From Methanothermococcus okinawensis (GTDB lineage Archaea > AGJL01 > Methanococci > Methanococcales > Methanococcaceae), in NCBI GenBank assembly GCA_015661555.1, contig DQVW01000111.1, positions 1 to 21,742 of the forward strand: 21,742 nt of DNA, written 5' to 3'. Shown here piece by piece: positions 1-8,272 of this stretch (position 1 is the first letter of the stretch; every line of letters begins with the position of its first letter). The notes beneath the pieces were generated by a model. That model did no database searches, was not told where the DNA came from, and saw only the letters and a list, made by a program, of their open reading frames with translations. The position numbers and the translations under genes were made by a program.

Positions 1-111
1 GGTACAGGTGTACTACTTACAGTCTCCATAGTGTACAGGTTGTACGAGCAGATCCTCCAGGAACAGATCACCCAGTTACACCCTATACTCTCAAAATTCT
101 TAAGGAGATGA
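1..111 (+). CDS. secY: Protein translocase subunit SecY, C-terminal end (partial)
   Basis: The window opens inside a gene. Frame 1 reads 36 residues, starting GTGVLLTVSIVYRLYEQ and ending LHPILSKFLRR, then TGA. This matches the cytoplasmic tail of archaeal SecY, where a last membrane helix rich in G/V/L/T is followed by a YRLYEQ-type segment. SecY is the central pore of the Sec protein-export channel in the plasma membrane. The rest of the gene lies upstream of the window. A run of seven T follows ten bases after the stop. The identification rests on a short tail, but that tail is well conserved in Euryarchaeota. Confidence 0.85.
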   Translation, partial: GTGVLLTVSIVYRLYEQILQEQITQLHPILSKFLRR

Positions 112-120
112 TTCCCCTAA

Positions 121-127
121 TTTTTTT
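121..127 (+). terminator. T-run terminator after secY
   Basis: Seven consecutive T on the plus strand ten bases past the secY stop. Archaeal RNA polymerase terminates at oligo-T tracts, so this is a plausible but unproven end of the secY transcript. No hairpin precedes it. The next gene starts only 20 bases later on the same strand, so some read-through is likely. Confidence 0.45.
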
Positions 128-146
128 AAGTTAAAAAAGGGATATC

Positions 147-407
147 ATGGATAGACTGATCCTTGTACATCTAGGTATATTCCTCATAGTTATCGGTTTT
201 TTCCTGGTATCCTTTGGAGTTATCTCCTATGGGCTCCAAAATAAGGATAAGACAGAGGATGAAGAAAATAGAGTTTCTTTTTCAGGTATTATCATGATCG
301 GTCCTATTCCCATACTTATTGGGAACTCACCTACCCTGGCTATCCTCTCCATCCTGATACTTATCCTGATGATGTTGTGGGTCTACCTCTTCTACATGAG
401 GATTTAG
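147..407 (+). CDS. DUF131 / TIGR00304 family small membrane protein
   Basis: An 86-residue hydrophobic protein of unknown function. It shows a long membrane helix at about residues 4-28 (LGIFLIVIGFFLVSFGVIS), a short charged loop (NKDKTEDEENR), the family motif GIIMIGPIPILIG at about 48-60, and a C-terminal helix at about 62-83. The GPIPI segment followed by a hydrophobic tail is typical of the archaeal DUF131 (TIGR00304) family, whose members are about this size. A GGGATATC stretch precedes the ATG at a usable ribosome-binding distance. The gene follows secY by 35 bases, and its stop codon overlaps the ilvE stop codon in a 4-base TTAG. The family call comes from recall of its conserved motif. 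Confidence 0.75.
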   Translation: MDRLILVHLGIFLIVIGFFLVSFGVISYGLQNKDKTEDEENRVSFSGIIMIGPIPILIGNSPTLAILSILILILMMLWVYLFYMRI

Positions 408-1267
408 TCGTATACTCTCCTACCTAAAATCCTCTTCACCCTGTCAAATTCCCTTTTCAACCTCTTTGTTACCTCCCCTATTTTACCCTCGTTGATAACC
501 CTTCCATCTATCTCTACAACAGGTACCAACTCTGCAGCGGTGCCTGTTATAAATACCTCGTCTGCCACGTATAACTCGTGAAGTGTAATCCTGTCCTCCA
601 CAACCTCATAACCTAAATCCCTGGCTATGTCTATAACTGTATCCCTAGTAATACCCCTAAGTATACTGGAGGATACAGGTGGGGTTTTTATAACACCCTT
701 TTTAACCAGGAATATGTTATCCCCTGTGCCCTCTACCACGTAACCCTCTGTGTCCAGGAGAAAGGCCTCATCTACACCTGCATAATTTGCCTGAATCTTT
801 GCCAGGATACTGTTTAGATAGTTGAGGGATTTTACAGCAGGGTTTAAAACATCTACAGGCAACCTTCTTATGGAGGATGTTATAACCCTTATACCACTCT
901 CTCCAAGGAGGGGACTCATAGGCTCTGCTATACAGAATATACTTGGGTTACTACACTTCTGGGGATCCAATCCCAGGTCGCCAATCCCCCTTGTAACCAC
1001 CAGTCTAATATAGGCATCCCTCAACTTGTTCACCCTTACAGTCTCCACTACAACCTCTTCCATCTCCTCCTTGGAAAGGGGTATCTCTAAAAGGATAGAT
1101 TTTGCTGAATCGTAGAGCCTGTCTATGTGCTCTTTTAATTTAAAGATAACCCCATCGTATACCCTTATCCCTTCAAATACCCCATCTCCATAGAGTAGGC
1201 CATGGTCGTATACAGATATCTTGGCCTCCTCCTTCTCTACAAACTTACCGTTGAGATACACCTTCAT
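404..1267 (-). CDS. ilvE: Branched-chain amino acid aminotransferase (class IV, PLP)
   Basis: A 287-residue class IV aminotransferase, the usual size for archaeal IlvE. It transfers the amino group between glutamate and the 2-oxo acids of valine, leucine and isoleucine in the cytoplasm. The N-terminal motif YDHGLLYGDGVFEGIR spans residues 20-35. The likely PLP-binding lysine is K146 in NPAVKSLNYLNSILAK. The cofactor-pocket motif EGTGDNIFLV spans about 179-188. A strong ribosome-binding site (GAGGTGA) lies just upstream of the ATG at 1267. The gene diverges from moeA and runs tail-to-tail into the DUF131 gene, with interlocked stops at 404-407. A D-amino acid aminotransferase or aminodeoxychorismate lyase belongs to the same fold, but the VFEGIR form and the archaeal context favour IlvE. 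Confidence 0.9.
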   Translation of the reverse strand: MKVYLNGKFVEKEEAKISVYDHGLLYGDGVFEGIRVYDGVIFKLKEHIDRLYDSAKSILLEIPLSKEEMEEVVVETVRVNKLRDAYIRLVVTRGIGDLGLDPQKCSNPSIFCIAEPMSPLLGESGIRVITSSIRRLPVDVLNPAVKSLNYLNSILAKIQANYAGVDEAFLLDTEGYVVEGTGDNIFLVKKGVIKTPPVSSSILRGITRDTVIDIARDLGYEVVEDRITLHELYVADEVFITGTAAELVPVVEIDGRVINEGKIGEVTKRLKREFDRVKRILGRRVYD

Positions 1268-1332
1268 AGCTTCACCTCGGGATTTTTTATAGCTATTGAT
1301 AAAAATTAGTATAAAAATTTAGGAGGGATATT
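1268..1332. promoter_or_regulatory. Divergent ilvE / moeA promoter region
   Basis: An A/T-rich gap between divergent genes. On the plus strand a TATA-like TTTTTTATA lies at about 1282-1290. It would start transcription near 1313, just before the AGGAGG at 1321-1326 that precedes the proposed ATT start of moeA. On the minus strand, T-rich TATA-like DNA at about 1306-1320 is correctly placed to serve ilvE, whose ribosome-binding site GAGGTGA lies at about 1272-1278. Transcription starts are inferred only from box spacing. Confidence 0.45.
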
Positions 1333-3207
1333 ATTAAGAGATTTCTAAAACTTTCAAGTATTGAGGAGGGAAGGGAGATAGTAAACAGATTTCTAGAGAG
1401 TGTGGGATGGGAGGAGGTAGATCTCCTGGAGGCTGTGAACAGGGTGTTGGCAGAGGATGTTGTTGCAGAGATAGATGTGCCCCCCTTTGACAGGGCTCTC
1501 ATGGACGGTTATGCTGTAAGATCTGAGGATACCTATCTAGCCCAGGAGGATAATCCGGTAACACTGAAGGTTGTAGGAAGTATAAGGGCTGGTGACACTC
1601 CAGATATCCAGGTTAAAAGGGGAGAGGCTGTGGAGATAGCAACTGGGGCACCTATACCAAAGGGCTGTGATGCAGTGGTTATGGTGGAGTACACAGAGAG
1701 GGATGGAGATACTGTAAAGGTATACCGGGGAGTTGCACCCCATGAGAATATACAGTACTGCGGTAGCGACATCATGGCTGGAGAGCTTGTCCTGAGGAGA
1801 GGTACCCTACTATCCCCAAGGGATATAGGGGCCCTGGCAGCCATAGGGAGAAGGAGGGTAAAGGTTAAGAGGAAATTGAGGGTTGCACTGATATCCACGG
1901 GAGATGAGTTGATAGACCCTGGGAAACCCCTGGAAAGCTACAAGATATACGACGTCAACACCTACACCCTAGCTGCCTCTATAAGGGAGAGGGGCTGGGA
2001 TTTTAAATTCTACGGCATTGTGAGGGATAGGGAGGAGGATCTCCTAGGGGCTGTTAAGAGGGCGTTGAAGGATAACAACGATATAGTGATTCTAAGTGGT
2101 GGCACCTCTGCGGGAAGAGGTGATCTAACTGCCCAGGTAATAGAGAAACTTGGAGGAGAGATCCATATCCACGGGTTGAAGATAAAACCTGGGAAGCCCA
2201 CGATAATAGGTAGTATACCTGGGGAGGATAATACACCTAAGTTAATCCTTGGCCTTCCAGGATATCCTACCTCCTGTTTAACAGTGTTTAACGTACTCTT
2301 TGGAGGAGAGGGGAGAAGTATAAGGGGACACTTCCCACTTAGATACCTCTCTGCAAAGGGTAGGGTGGAGTACCTACCGGTGTCTGTAGTGAGAGGTAGT
2401 GAGGGATATACTGTATACCCTGTTCTCAAGGGTAGCGGTGCCATTACATCCCTGACCTACAGTGACGGATATGTGGTCATAGAGGAGGACAGGGAAATAC
2501 TAGAGGATGAACCTGTAGAGGTGCACCTCTTTGGAAATATAAGGTTTGGACTTAGTATAGTAGGTAGCCACTGTATAGGTGTAGATATTATACTTAGGGA
2601 GGGTAATATCCATGGAAAGGTTGTCAACGTAGGTTCCATAGGAGGTTTGTTGTCCATAAAGAGAGGTGAGGGGGATATTGCAGGCATACATCTACTTGGG
2701 GAGGATGGTCAGTACAACATTCCCTTCTTAGAGAGGTACAGGGTTAGAGATGCAGTACTTGTCAGGGGGTATATAAGGAGACAGGGTTTCATGGTTAGAA
2801 GGGACCTCCCCCTGGAAACCTTAGAGGATATCTTGAAAAACATAGAGAAGTACAGGTTTATAAATAGAAACAGGGGTTCAGGTACAAGGATACTCTTTGA
2901 TAGATTCTTGGAGGAGAGGGGAATAGATAGAGGTAAGATTAGAGGTTACAACCTAGAGGCGAAAACCCACTCTGCAGTTGCAAGGGCAGTTGCCACAGGT
3001 AGGGCTGATATAGGGATAGGCATTGAAACAGTTGCCAGGAGGTACAACCTAAGGTTCATACCTATAGGTGAGGAGTACTACGACTTCCTTATTAGATCTG
3101 AGAGGTTGGAGGATGAGGATATAAGAAGATTTATCGAGACCTTGAAGAGGGTAGACCTACCCTTTAAAAAACCTCCAAACTGTGGGGAGATAATATACAG
3201 ATGCTAA
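1333..3207 (+). CDS. moeA: Molybdopterin molybdenumtransferase MoeA fused to a periplasmic-binding-like domain
   Basis: MoeA inserts molybdate or tungstate into adenylylated molybdopterin, the last step of cofactor assembly for enzymes such as formylmethanofuran and formate dehydrogenases. Visible MoeA motifs are the DVPPFDRALMDGYAV segment, IATGAPIPKGCDAVVM, the catalytic SGGTSAGRGD, KPGKPTIIG and LPGYPTS. A PBP-like domain of about 200 residues follows, with FINRNRGSGTR and RADIGIGIETVA. This fusion is usual in archaea, where homologues are about 620 residues. The first ATG/GTG/TTG in frame is GTG at 1402, but it has no ribosome-binding site. The frame stays open back to 1315, and its upstream residues (RFLKLSSIEEGREIVNRFL) look like the MoeA N-terminus. 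AGGAGG at 1321-1326 lies six bases before ATT at 1333, which I take as the start (624 residues). The conventional start would be 1402. The stop interlocks with the RraA-like gene. Confidence 0.88.
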   Translation: MKRFLKLSSIEEGREIVNRFLESVGWEEVDLLEAVNRVLAEDVVAEIDVPPFDRALMDGYAVRSEDTYLAQEDNPVTLKVVGSIRAGDTPDIQVKRGEAVEIATGAPIPKGCDAVVMVEYTERDGDTVKVYRGVAPHENIQYCGSDIMAGELVLRRGTLLSPRDIGALAAIGRRRVKVKRKLRVALISTGDELIDPGKPLESYKIYDVNTYTLAASIRERGWDFKFYGIVRDREEDLLGAVKRALKDNNDIVILSGGTSAGRGDLTAQVIEKLGGEIHIHGLKIKPGKPTIIGSIPGEDNTPKLILGLPGYPTSCLTVFNVLFGGEGRSIRGHFPLRYLSAKGRVEYLPVSVVRGSEGYTVYPVLKGSGAITSLTYSDGYVVIEEDREILEDEPVEVHLFGNIRFGLSIVGSHCIGVDIILREGNIHGKVVNVGSIGGLLSIKRGEGDIAGIHLLGEDGQYNIPFLERYRVRDAVLVRGYIRRQGFMVRRDLPLETLEDILKNIEKYRFINRNRGSGTRILFDRFLEERGIDRGKIRGYNLEAKTHSAVARAVATGRADIGIGIETVARRYNLRFIPIGEEYYDFLIRSERLEDEDIRRFIETLKRVDLPFKKPPNCGEIIYRC

Positions 3208-3788
3208 AGTCCAAGGATATCCTTGAGGTCCATACCCCTCATTATCCTATCCCTTATCTTGGACTCCTTTCTCTTAATCTCCTTCACCCTCTCTAACACC
3301 TCCCCTAGTCTATCCCTCTCTATTACCACAACACCGTTACAGTCCCCAACTACTATATCCCCAGGGTTTACCCTGATGCCACCACAGGTTACAGTTACTC
3401 CCATAACTCCTCTATCTAGGGGTGCTCCAGCCCTAGGTGTATAACCCCTTGAGAACACTGGAAATCTCACCCTTCTTATCTCTTCCAGATCCCTTACATA
3501 GCCATCTATCACCACTGCAACTACACCCTTTAACTTGGCATTAAGTGAGGCCAGTCCTCCCCATACTGCATACTCCTCCCCCTTACACTCTACAACTATA
3601 ACCTTCCCCCTACTGTAGGAGATAGCCTTTACAACTGTACCCCAATCCTCCGAGGATGTTTTAACTGTAAAGGCCTCTCCAAATACTATACCCTGAATAT
3701 TATCCAGAGGTTTTATACCCCTAAGTACCTTTGCTCCAGCGTCAGATAGGTTTGGAACTGAGACATCCTTCAGTATCATGGTAATCAT
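3204..3788 (-). CDS. RraA family protein (HMG aldolase / RraA fold)
   Basis: A 194-residue protein of the RraA / 4-hydroxy-4-methyl-2-oxoglutarate aldolase fold. Visible motifs are VPNLSDAGAKV near the N-terminus, AVWGGLASLNAKLKG (about 74-88), the metal-site GYVRD (96-100), and GDIVVGDCNGVVVI (143-156). Family members include RNase E inhibitors and small-molecule aldolases. Archaea lack RNase E, so the substrate is unknown. It is the last gene of a five-gene minus-strand operon, eight bases after hpt. No ribosome-binding site sits at normal distance. A GGTGGTGAT lies inside the hpt end about 18 bases upstream, so translation may be coupled. ATG at 3779 is an alternative start. The stop overlaps that of moeA in a 4-base CTAA. 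Confidence 0.8.
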   Translation of the reverse strand: MITMILKDVSVPNLSDAGAKVLRGIKPLDNIQGIVFGEAFTVKTSSEDWGTVVKAISYSRGKVIVVECKGEEYAVWGGLASLNAKLKGVVAVVIDGYVRDLEEIRRVRFPVFSRGYTPRAGAPLDRGVMGVTVTCGGIRVNPGDIVVGDCNGVVVIERDRLGEVLERVKEIKRKESKIRDRIMRGMDLKDILGL

Positions 3789-3796
3789 GGTAATAA

Positions 3797-4354
3797 TTAT
3801 TCTAAAATCACCACCTTACCATCTACAACATCCACTTTAACAAGGGTTTTAACATCGTATCCAGTTTTCTTCTTTACCTCTTCCCTTCCCCTCCCCCTCT
3901 CTATTACACATACAATATCCTTTATCTCTGCTCCAGCCCTTTCCAAGGCCTTGATCATGGCCACCATGGTACCTCCAGTGGATATTACATCGTCAACGAT
4001 TAGAACCTTATCCCCCCTCTCAATCCCGTTGAGATAGAGGTTACCCTTGCTGTATCCTGTTTCCTGATATACTGGAATCTCCCCCTCTAGGTTGTAGCTC
4101 CTCTTCCTCATTATAACGTAGGGTATGTCTGTATAGAGGGAGAGGGTGGTTACCAGGGGTATACCCATTGCCTCTGCCGTGACGATCTTGTCCACATCTT
4201 CAATGTTGGAGATCTTTAGGATGGAGGTTGTCACCTCTCTCAGTAGATGGGGGTCTACCTGGGGTATACCATCTGATATGGGATGGACGAAGTAGTGGTA
4301 ATTTCCCCTCTTTACAACTGGGGAGGACTTTAAGGTCTCTATCAACATCTTCAT
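3797..4354 (-). CDS. hpt: Hypoxanthine/guanine phosphoribosyltransferase (archaeal type)
   Basis: A 185-residue type I phosphoribosyltransferase. It salvages hypoxanthine and/or guanine with PRPP to make IMP/GMP in the cytoplasm. The PRPP-binding loop VLIVDDVISTGGT spans residues 117-129. The pyrophosphate-contacting segment TAEAMGIPL lies near 59-67, and the flexible-loop region contains MRKRSYNLEGE. Length and N-terminus (LKSSPVVKRGNYHYFVHPISDG) fit the archaeal Hpt group related to bacterial xanthine and adenine enzymes. It sits three bases after the Mrp/NBP35 gene and eight bases before the RraA-like gene, so it is cotranscribed. Base specificity among hypoxanthine, guanine and adenine cannot be settled from sequence alone. 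Confidence 0.87.
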   Translation of the reverse strand: MKMLIETLKSSPVVKRGNYHYFVHPISDGIPQVDPHLLREVTTSILKISNIEDVDKIVTAEAMGIPLVTTLSLYTDIPYVIMRKRSYNLEGEIPVYQETGYSKGNLYLNGIERGDKVLIVDDVISTGGTMVAMIKALERAGAEIKDIVCVIERGRGREEVKKKTGYDVKTLVKVDVVDGKVVILE

Positions 4355-4357
4355 CTT

Positions 4358-5221
4358 TTATCCCTCTAACTTTTTGACTATCTTTTCAACTATCTTCTTA
4401 AACTCCTTGGAGGCTGGACAGTCCAGGAGTACCATAGGTACCCCTCTATCTGAGGCCTCCCTGGCTTTCACATCTAAGGGTATCCTTCCTAAAAAGTCTA
4501 TACCTAACTCCTTAGCTGCCCTCTCTCCCCCTCCCCTTCCAAATATATCTACCACCTTGTTACAGTAGGGACATACAAATCCAGCCATATTCTCAATAAG
4601 TCCCAGTATGGGGATATTCAACATCCTGGCCATTGCCACAGATCTCCTTGCATCCTGAAGTGCAACCTCCTCAGGTGTTGTAACTATAATTACCCCGTCT
4701 ATGTCTGGGATGGACTGCATTATGGTAAGTTGGACATCCCCTGTCCCTGGAGGTGTATCTATAAGTAGGTAGTCCAACTCCCCCCATACCACGTCACTTA
4801 GGAACTGTCTAATTGCACCACTTATCTTAGGTCCCCTCCAGATCACAGGTGTATCCCTATCTGGTAGGAAGTAACTTATGGAGACGACCTTTATCCCCTC
4901 AGGTGTGGTGATGGGGTGGATACCCCTCTCGTCTACATAGGGCCGGGCATCCTCCACCCCTAGCATCTTAGGGATGTTTGGTCCATGTATGTCCCCATCT
5001 AAGATACCTACCTTCTTTCCCATGGAGTTTAAGGCAGTGGCTAGATTTACCGTTACAGTGGTTTTACCAACACCCCCCTTACCACTTAGTATCCCTATCT
5101 TATGTTTTATCCTACTCATGTTCTCTCTTATCTTTTCATCCTGGATATCTATCAACCTTCTACTACACCTATCCCTGGATGCACAGCTTTCATGTTTCTC
5201 AGTACATCTCACTGAAATCAC
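4358..5221 (-). CDS. Mrp/NBP35 family P-loop ATPase, iron-sulfur carrier
   Basis: A 287-residue MinD-type ATPase of the Mrp/NBP35/ApbC group, which holds a bridging [4Fe-4S] cluster and delivers it to target proteins. The deviant Walker A GKGGVGKTT spans residues 47-55. The DGDIHGPN motif is at about 75-82, LLIDTPPGTGD at about 152-162, and the cluster-binding CPYC at 217-220. The N-terminus carries three more cysteines (C6, C13, C19), as in NBP35-type members. The surrounding pathway is rich in Fe-S proteins (the polyferredoxin VhuB and HdrA), so a role in their assembly is plausible, but this is inference. It lies 11 bases after the PmbA-like gene and three before hpt. Confidence 0.92.
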   Translation of the reverse strand: MISVRCTEKHESCASRDRCSRRLIDIQDEKIRENMSRIKHKIGILSGKGGVGKTTVTVNLATALNSMGKKVGILDGDIHGPNIPKMLGVEDARPYVDERGIHPITTPEGIKVVSISYFLPDRDTPVIWRGPKISGAIRQFLSDVVWGELDYLLIDTPPGTGDVQLTIMQSIPDIDGVIIVTTPEEVALQDARRSVAMARMLNIPILGLIENMAGFVCPYCNKVVDIFGRGGGERAAKELGIDFLGRIPLDVKAREASDRGVPMVLLDCPASKEFKKIVEKIVKKLEG

Positions 5222-5232
5222 CCTTTTTATTA

Positions 5233-6498
5233 TTATACCACTATTCGCCCCTCTATCATGAGGGAGGGTGATATCAACCTCCCCCTTTGAGATACATCGT
5301 CCATAGGTATGGCGTCTTTAAGTATCTGGAATATGTTACCTGAGAACATCCCCTTCCTCACAGGTATCCTCTCACCATCCCTAACTATATAGCTGTTTGA
5401 GATCTCAACTGAGAAATCTCCAGTTATTGGGTTGGAGGTGTGGCACCCAATAAGCCCATTTATCTGGAGGTACTCACTGTAATTTTCCAACTTATCCACA
5501 GGGTCTATAATCACGTTGGAGGGGGAGATAGTAGGTAGGGTGTTGTAGTCCCTAACCCCATTACCTGTAGACTCCTTTCCCTCTATATTGGCCCTCTTTA
5601 TATCGTAGAGGTATCCCTTCAAGATCCCCCTCTCCACTAGAACTGTTCTCCTACGGGGAACACCCTCTCCATCTACCTTACTGGAGTACAACCCTCCATC
5701 CAAGGTACCGTCGTCTACTATAGTTATATGCTCTCCCATTACCTGCTCCCCAACCTTCCCCCTTAAGATAGACCTATTCCTCTGGATGTTCTCGGCACTG
5801 AAGGAGGGTAGTAGGGTATAGGCTAGGAGGGAGTTTAACACCCTAGGTGTTAGGAGGATCTTACCACTGTATGGGGTCTTGACTCCCCGAGGTAGGGAGA
5901 GGAGATCCTTAACGTACTCCCCCAACTCCTCCACCTTGAATCTATAGGTCCTAGTTAGATAGTCGTAGGCTGTTTCACCCTCCTTTATTCCAGAGATTGA
6001 GGCGGAGTAGTAGGTAAATTCCTCCTCAACATCTAAGCCCTTGGAGTTTAACACCCTGTTGTACAGGTAGGACCTCTCCACAGCACCTCCAGTAACTGTA
6101 ATACCTCCCTCTTTAAGTATATCTCTCATGGTGTTAAGGTCCTCCAGGAGATCCTCCTCCCCTACATCTAAAACCTTTCTGTGGAAAATACCCTTTGGAT
6201 CTGGCATATCCTTACTGGGCTCTGGGATAGATGTGTATCTATCAGGGACGAGGTTCTCCATAGCCCTGTAGATCACATCCACCTCCTCCTCTGTGGAGTA
6301 GGCAAATCCCACCTTACCCTCCTTCAACACCCTTACACCAATACCAAAACTTCTATCCTCCTGAAAGGAGTCTAAACTATCTCCATCTAACTCACAGCTT
6401 AGATCCTCAGATCTCGATACAAAGATATCAACCTGGAAACCTCTCTTTTCCCCTACCTCCATTATCCTGTCCAGGTAGTAATCCTCCAATATCATCAC
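5233..6498 (-). CDS. PmbA/TldE-like protein of the TldD/PmbA family
   Basis: A 421-residue protein of the TldD/PmbA peptidase family. The N-terminal half has FGIGVRVLKEGKVGFAYS, and the C-terminal half has ITIVDDGTLDGGLYSSKVDGEGVPRRRTVLVERG and GLIGCHTSNPITGDFSVE. In bacteria TldD and TldE (PmbA) form a heterodimeric metalloprotease that trims peptides, and the metal-binding HExxxH is in TldD. No HExxxH is visible here, so this is the TldE-type subunit and probably needs a TldD partner encoded outside the window. Its ATG overlaps the MBL gene stop in ATGA, indicating translational coupling. The archaeal substrate is unknown. Confidence 0.87.
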   Translation of the reverse strand: MMILEDYYLDRIMEVGEKRGFQVDIFVSRSEDLSCELDGDSLDSFQEDRSFGIGVRVLKEGKVGFAYSTEEEVDVIYRAMENLVPDRYTSIPEPSKDMPDPKGIFHRKVLDVGEEDLLEDLNTMRDILKEGGITVTGGAVERSYLYNRVLNSKGLDVEEEFTYYSASISGIKEGETAYDYLTRTYRFKVEELGEYVKDLLSLPRGVKTPYSGKILLTPRVLNSLLAYTLLPSFSAENIQRNRSILRGKVGEQVMGEHITIVDDGTLDGGLYSSKVDGEGVPRRRTVLVERGILKGYLYDIKRANIEGKESTGNGVRDYNTLPTISPSNVIIDPVDKLENYSEYLQINGLIGCHTSNPITGDFSVEISNSYIVRDGERIPVRKGMFSGNIFQILKDAIPMDDVSQRGRLISPSLMIEGRIVV

Positions 6499-7028
6499 CC
6501 TCTATTTTTTAGATCCTGGAAGTATATGCCGTCATGGCCGGTAACTATATGTTTCCCAAGGGATTTAATCCTCTTCAAGGTTTTAAGGGCTAAATCCCTG
6601 TCAACACATATCCCCGGTGCAACTTCCTTCACTATGTTGTCCTTCAGGGGGGCCGCATCCCCCACCACGATATAGTCTCTGTATAGAACAGAGATACTGT
6701 CCCAGGTGTGCCCAGGTGTCTCCAGGATCTCTATCTCCCTGTCCTTAAAGGACCTGTAGTTCTCATAGTTGATAAACTCAGCATTTTTAAAGAGGTGGTT
6801 GTTCCCCACATGATCCCAGTGACTGTGGGTATTTATCACTACATCTATATCTCGAGGAGAGAGACCTAGCCTCTCTAAACCTTTCAATACAACATCCTCC
6901 TTATCTCGAGAGGAGGTATCCACTACTATTCTATGCCTCTCAGTTTCAATGAGGGTTACAGAGGAGGAGGCCTCCAATATCCTACTTCCCTCCCTTATCA
7001 ACTTACCCTGGTAGATAAGTCTTAACAT
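6495..7028 (-). CDS. Metallo-beta-lactamase fold hydrolase
   Basis: A compact 177-residue metallo-beta-lactamase fold protein. The zinc-binding motif THSHWDHVG covers residues 67-75 (ligands H68, H70, D72, H73). H107 lies in PGHTWDS, D124 in VVGDAA, and H165 in TGHDG, giving a complete di-metal set. Small archaeal members of this fold include glyoxalase-II-like thioesterases and lactonases, and the substrate cannot be told. It is the first gene of the five-gene minus-strand operon, facing purT across a 71-base divergent promoter. Its stop overlaps the start of the PmbA-like gene by four bases. Confidence 0.88.
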   Translation of the reverse strand: MLRLIYQGKLIREGSRILEASSSVTLIETERHRIVVDTSSRDKEDVVLKGLERLGLSPRDIDVVINTHSHWDHVGNNHLFKNAEFINYENYRSFKDREIEILETPGHTWDSISVLYRDYIVVGDAAPLKDNIVKEVAPGICVDRDLALKTLKRIKSLGKHIVTGHDGIYFQDLKNRG

Positions 7029-7099
7029 TTTCTATCACGGTATTGTTTTATATATGATAATAAGTCTATTTAGGTTTTAAATACACTAACGGTGAAAAA
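7029..7099. promoter_or_regulatory. Divergent promoter between the MBL operon and purT
   Basis: A 71-base A/T-rich gap. A TATA-like TTTTATATAT at about 7045-7054 would start purT transcription near 7072, leaving a short leader with GGTGA at about 7092-7096 before the GTG start. On the minus strand TATTTAAA at about 7075-7082 is correctly placed to start the MBL operon near 7050. The two putative promoters overlap, so the units may compete or be co-regulated. Boxes were identified by eye only. Confidence 0.5.
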
Positions 7100-8272
7100 G
7101 TGAGAGTGGGAACCCCTCTATTCTCAAATGCCACCAAGATACTACTCCTAGGTGGAGGGGAGTTGGGAAAGGAGATAGTTATAGAGGGCCAGAGGTTAGG
7201 CCTAGAGTGTGTTGTTGTAGATAGGTATCAGCATGCACCTGCAATGCAAGTTGCCCATAGAAGTTATATACTGGACATGAGAGATGGGGAGGGTTTAAGG
7301 GCCATTATAGAGAGGGAGACTCCAGACTATATCATCCCAGAGATAGAGGCCATAGATACAGAGGTACTTGTAGAGATGGAGGAGTTTGGATACAGGGTAG
7401 TTCCCAACGCCAATGCAACAAGGATAACCATGAATAGAGAGTATATACGTAGGTTGGCATCGGAAAAACTTGGATTAAAAACTGCAGATTACAGATTTGC
7501 AGAATCCTTAGAGGAGTTAAAGGAGGCTGTAGATCAGCTGGGAACCCCCTGTGTAGTTAAACCTATTATGTCCTCCTCGGGGAAGGGACAGAGTATCATC
7601 AGGGACAAAAAAGACATAGAGGAGGCCTGGAGGCGTGCTAGAATTTCTGCAAGGGGTGCAGGTTCCAAGGTAATAGTTGAGGAGTTTATAGATTTCGACT
7701 ACGAGATAACACTACTAACGGCAAAAAACGAGGAGGGTATAAAGTTCTGCCCCCCAATAGGTCATATACAGATAGAGGGGGACTACCACGAGAGTTGGCA
7801 ACCCCATCCCATGGAGGAGAAAACCCTGAGGGAGGCCCAGAGGATAGCCTACGAGATAGTTACCATGCTAGGAGGGAGAGGTATATACGGGGTGGAACTC
7901 TTTGTCAGGGGGGACGAGGTAATATTCAGCGAGGTTTCACCAAGACCCCACGATACTGGTATGGTGACCATGATAACCCAGAGTATGAGTCAATTTGAGA
8001 TACACCTTAGATGTCTCCTGGGATTGCCTGTAGAGGTGGAGATGGTAGTACCTGCTGGAGCCAGTCATGTTATCAAGTCTAAAATAGATAAGTGGGCTCC
8101 CCAGTACGATATAGGGGATGCCCTTAAGGTTCCAAATACTAAGTTAAGGTTATTTGGTAAACCTCTAGCAAGGGTTGGAAGGAGGATGGGTGTTGCACTG
8201 GCCTACGGTGATAGTGTAGAGGTTGCAAGGGAGAGGGCCAAGAGATGTGCCCATGGGGTAAGGATATTTTAA
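7100..8272 (+). CDS. purT: Formate-dependent phosphoribosylglycinamide formyltransferase (GAR transformylase 2)
   Basis: A 390-residue ATP-grasp enzyme that makes formyl-GAR from GAR, formate and ATP in purine synthesis. This is the route expected in methanogens, which do not use formyl-tetrahydrofolate for it. The N-terminal Rossmann-like domain has ILLLGGGELGKE and the PurT signature VVDRYQHAPAMQVAH. The ATP-grasp domain includes VVKPIMSSSGKGQS and, near its end, EVSPRPHDTGMVT. Length matches E. coli PurT (392). The start is GTG at 7100 with a GGTGA ribosome-binding site about five bases upstream. It is a single-gene unit ending against the vhu operon, with T-rich DNA after the stop. Confidence 0.95.
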   Translation: MRVGTPLFSNATKILLLGGGELGKEIVIEGQRLGLECVVVDRYQHAPAMQVAHRSYILDMRDGEGLRAIIERETPDYIIPEIEAIDTEVLVEMEEFGYRVVPNANATRITMNREYIRRLASEKLGLKTADYRFAESLEELKEAVDQLGTPCVVKPIMSSSGKGQSIIRDKKDIEEAWRRARISARGAGSKVIVEEFIDFDYEITLLTAKNEEGIKFCPPIGHIQIEGDYHESWQPHPMEEKTLREAQRIAYEIVTMLGGRGIYGVELFVRGDEVIFSEVSPRPHDTGMVTMITQSMSQFEIHLRCLLGLPVEVEMVVPAGASHVIKSKIDKWAPQYDIGDALKVPNTKLRLFGKPLARVGRRMGVALAYGDSVEVARERAKRCAHGVRIF

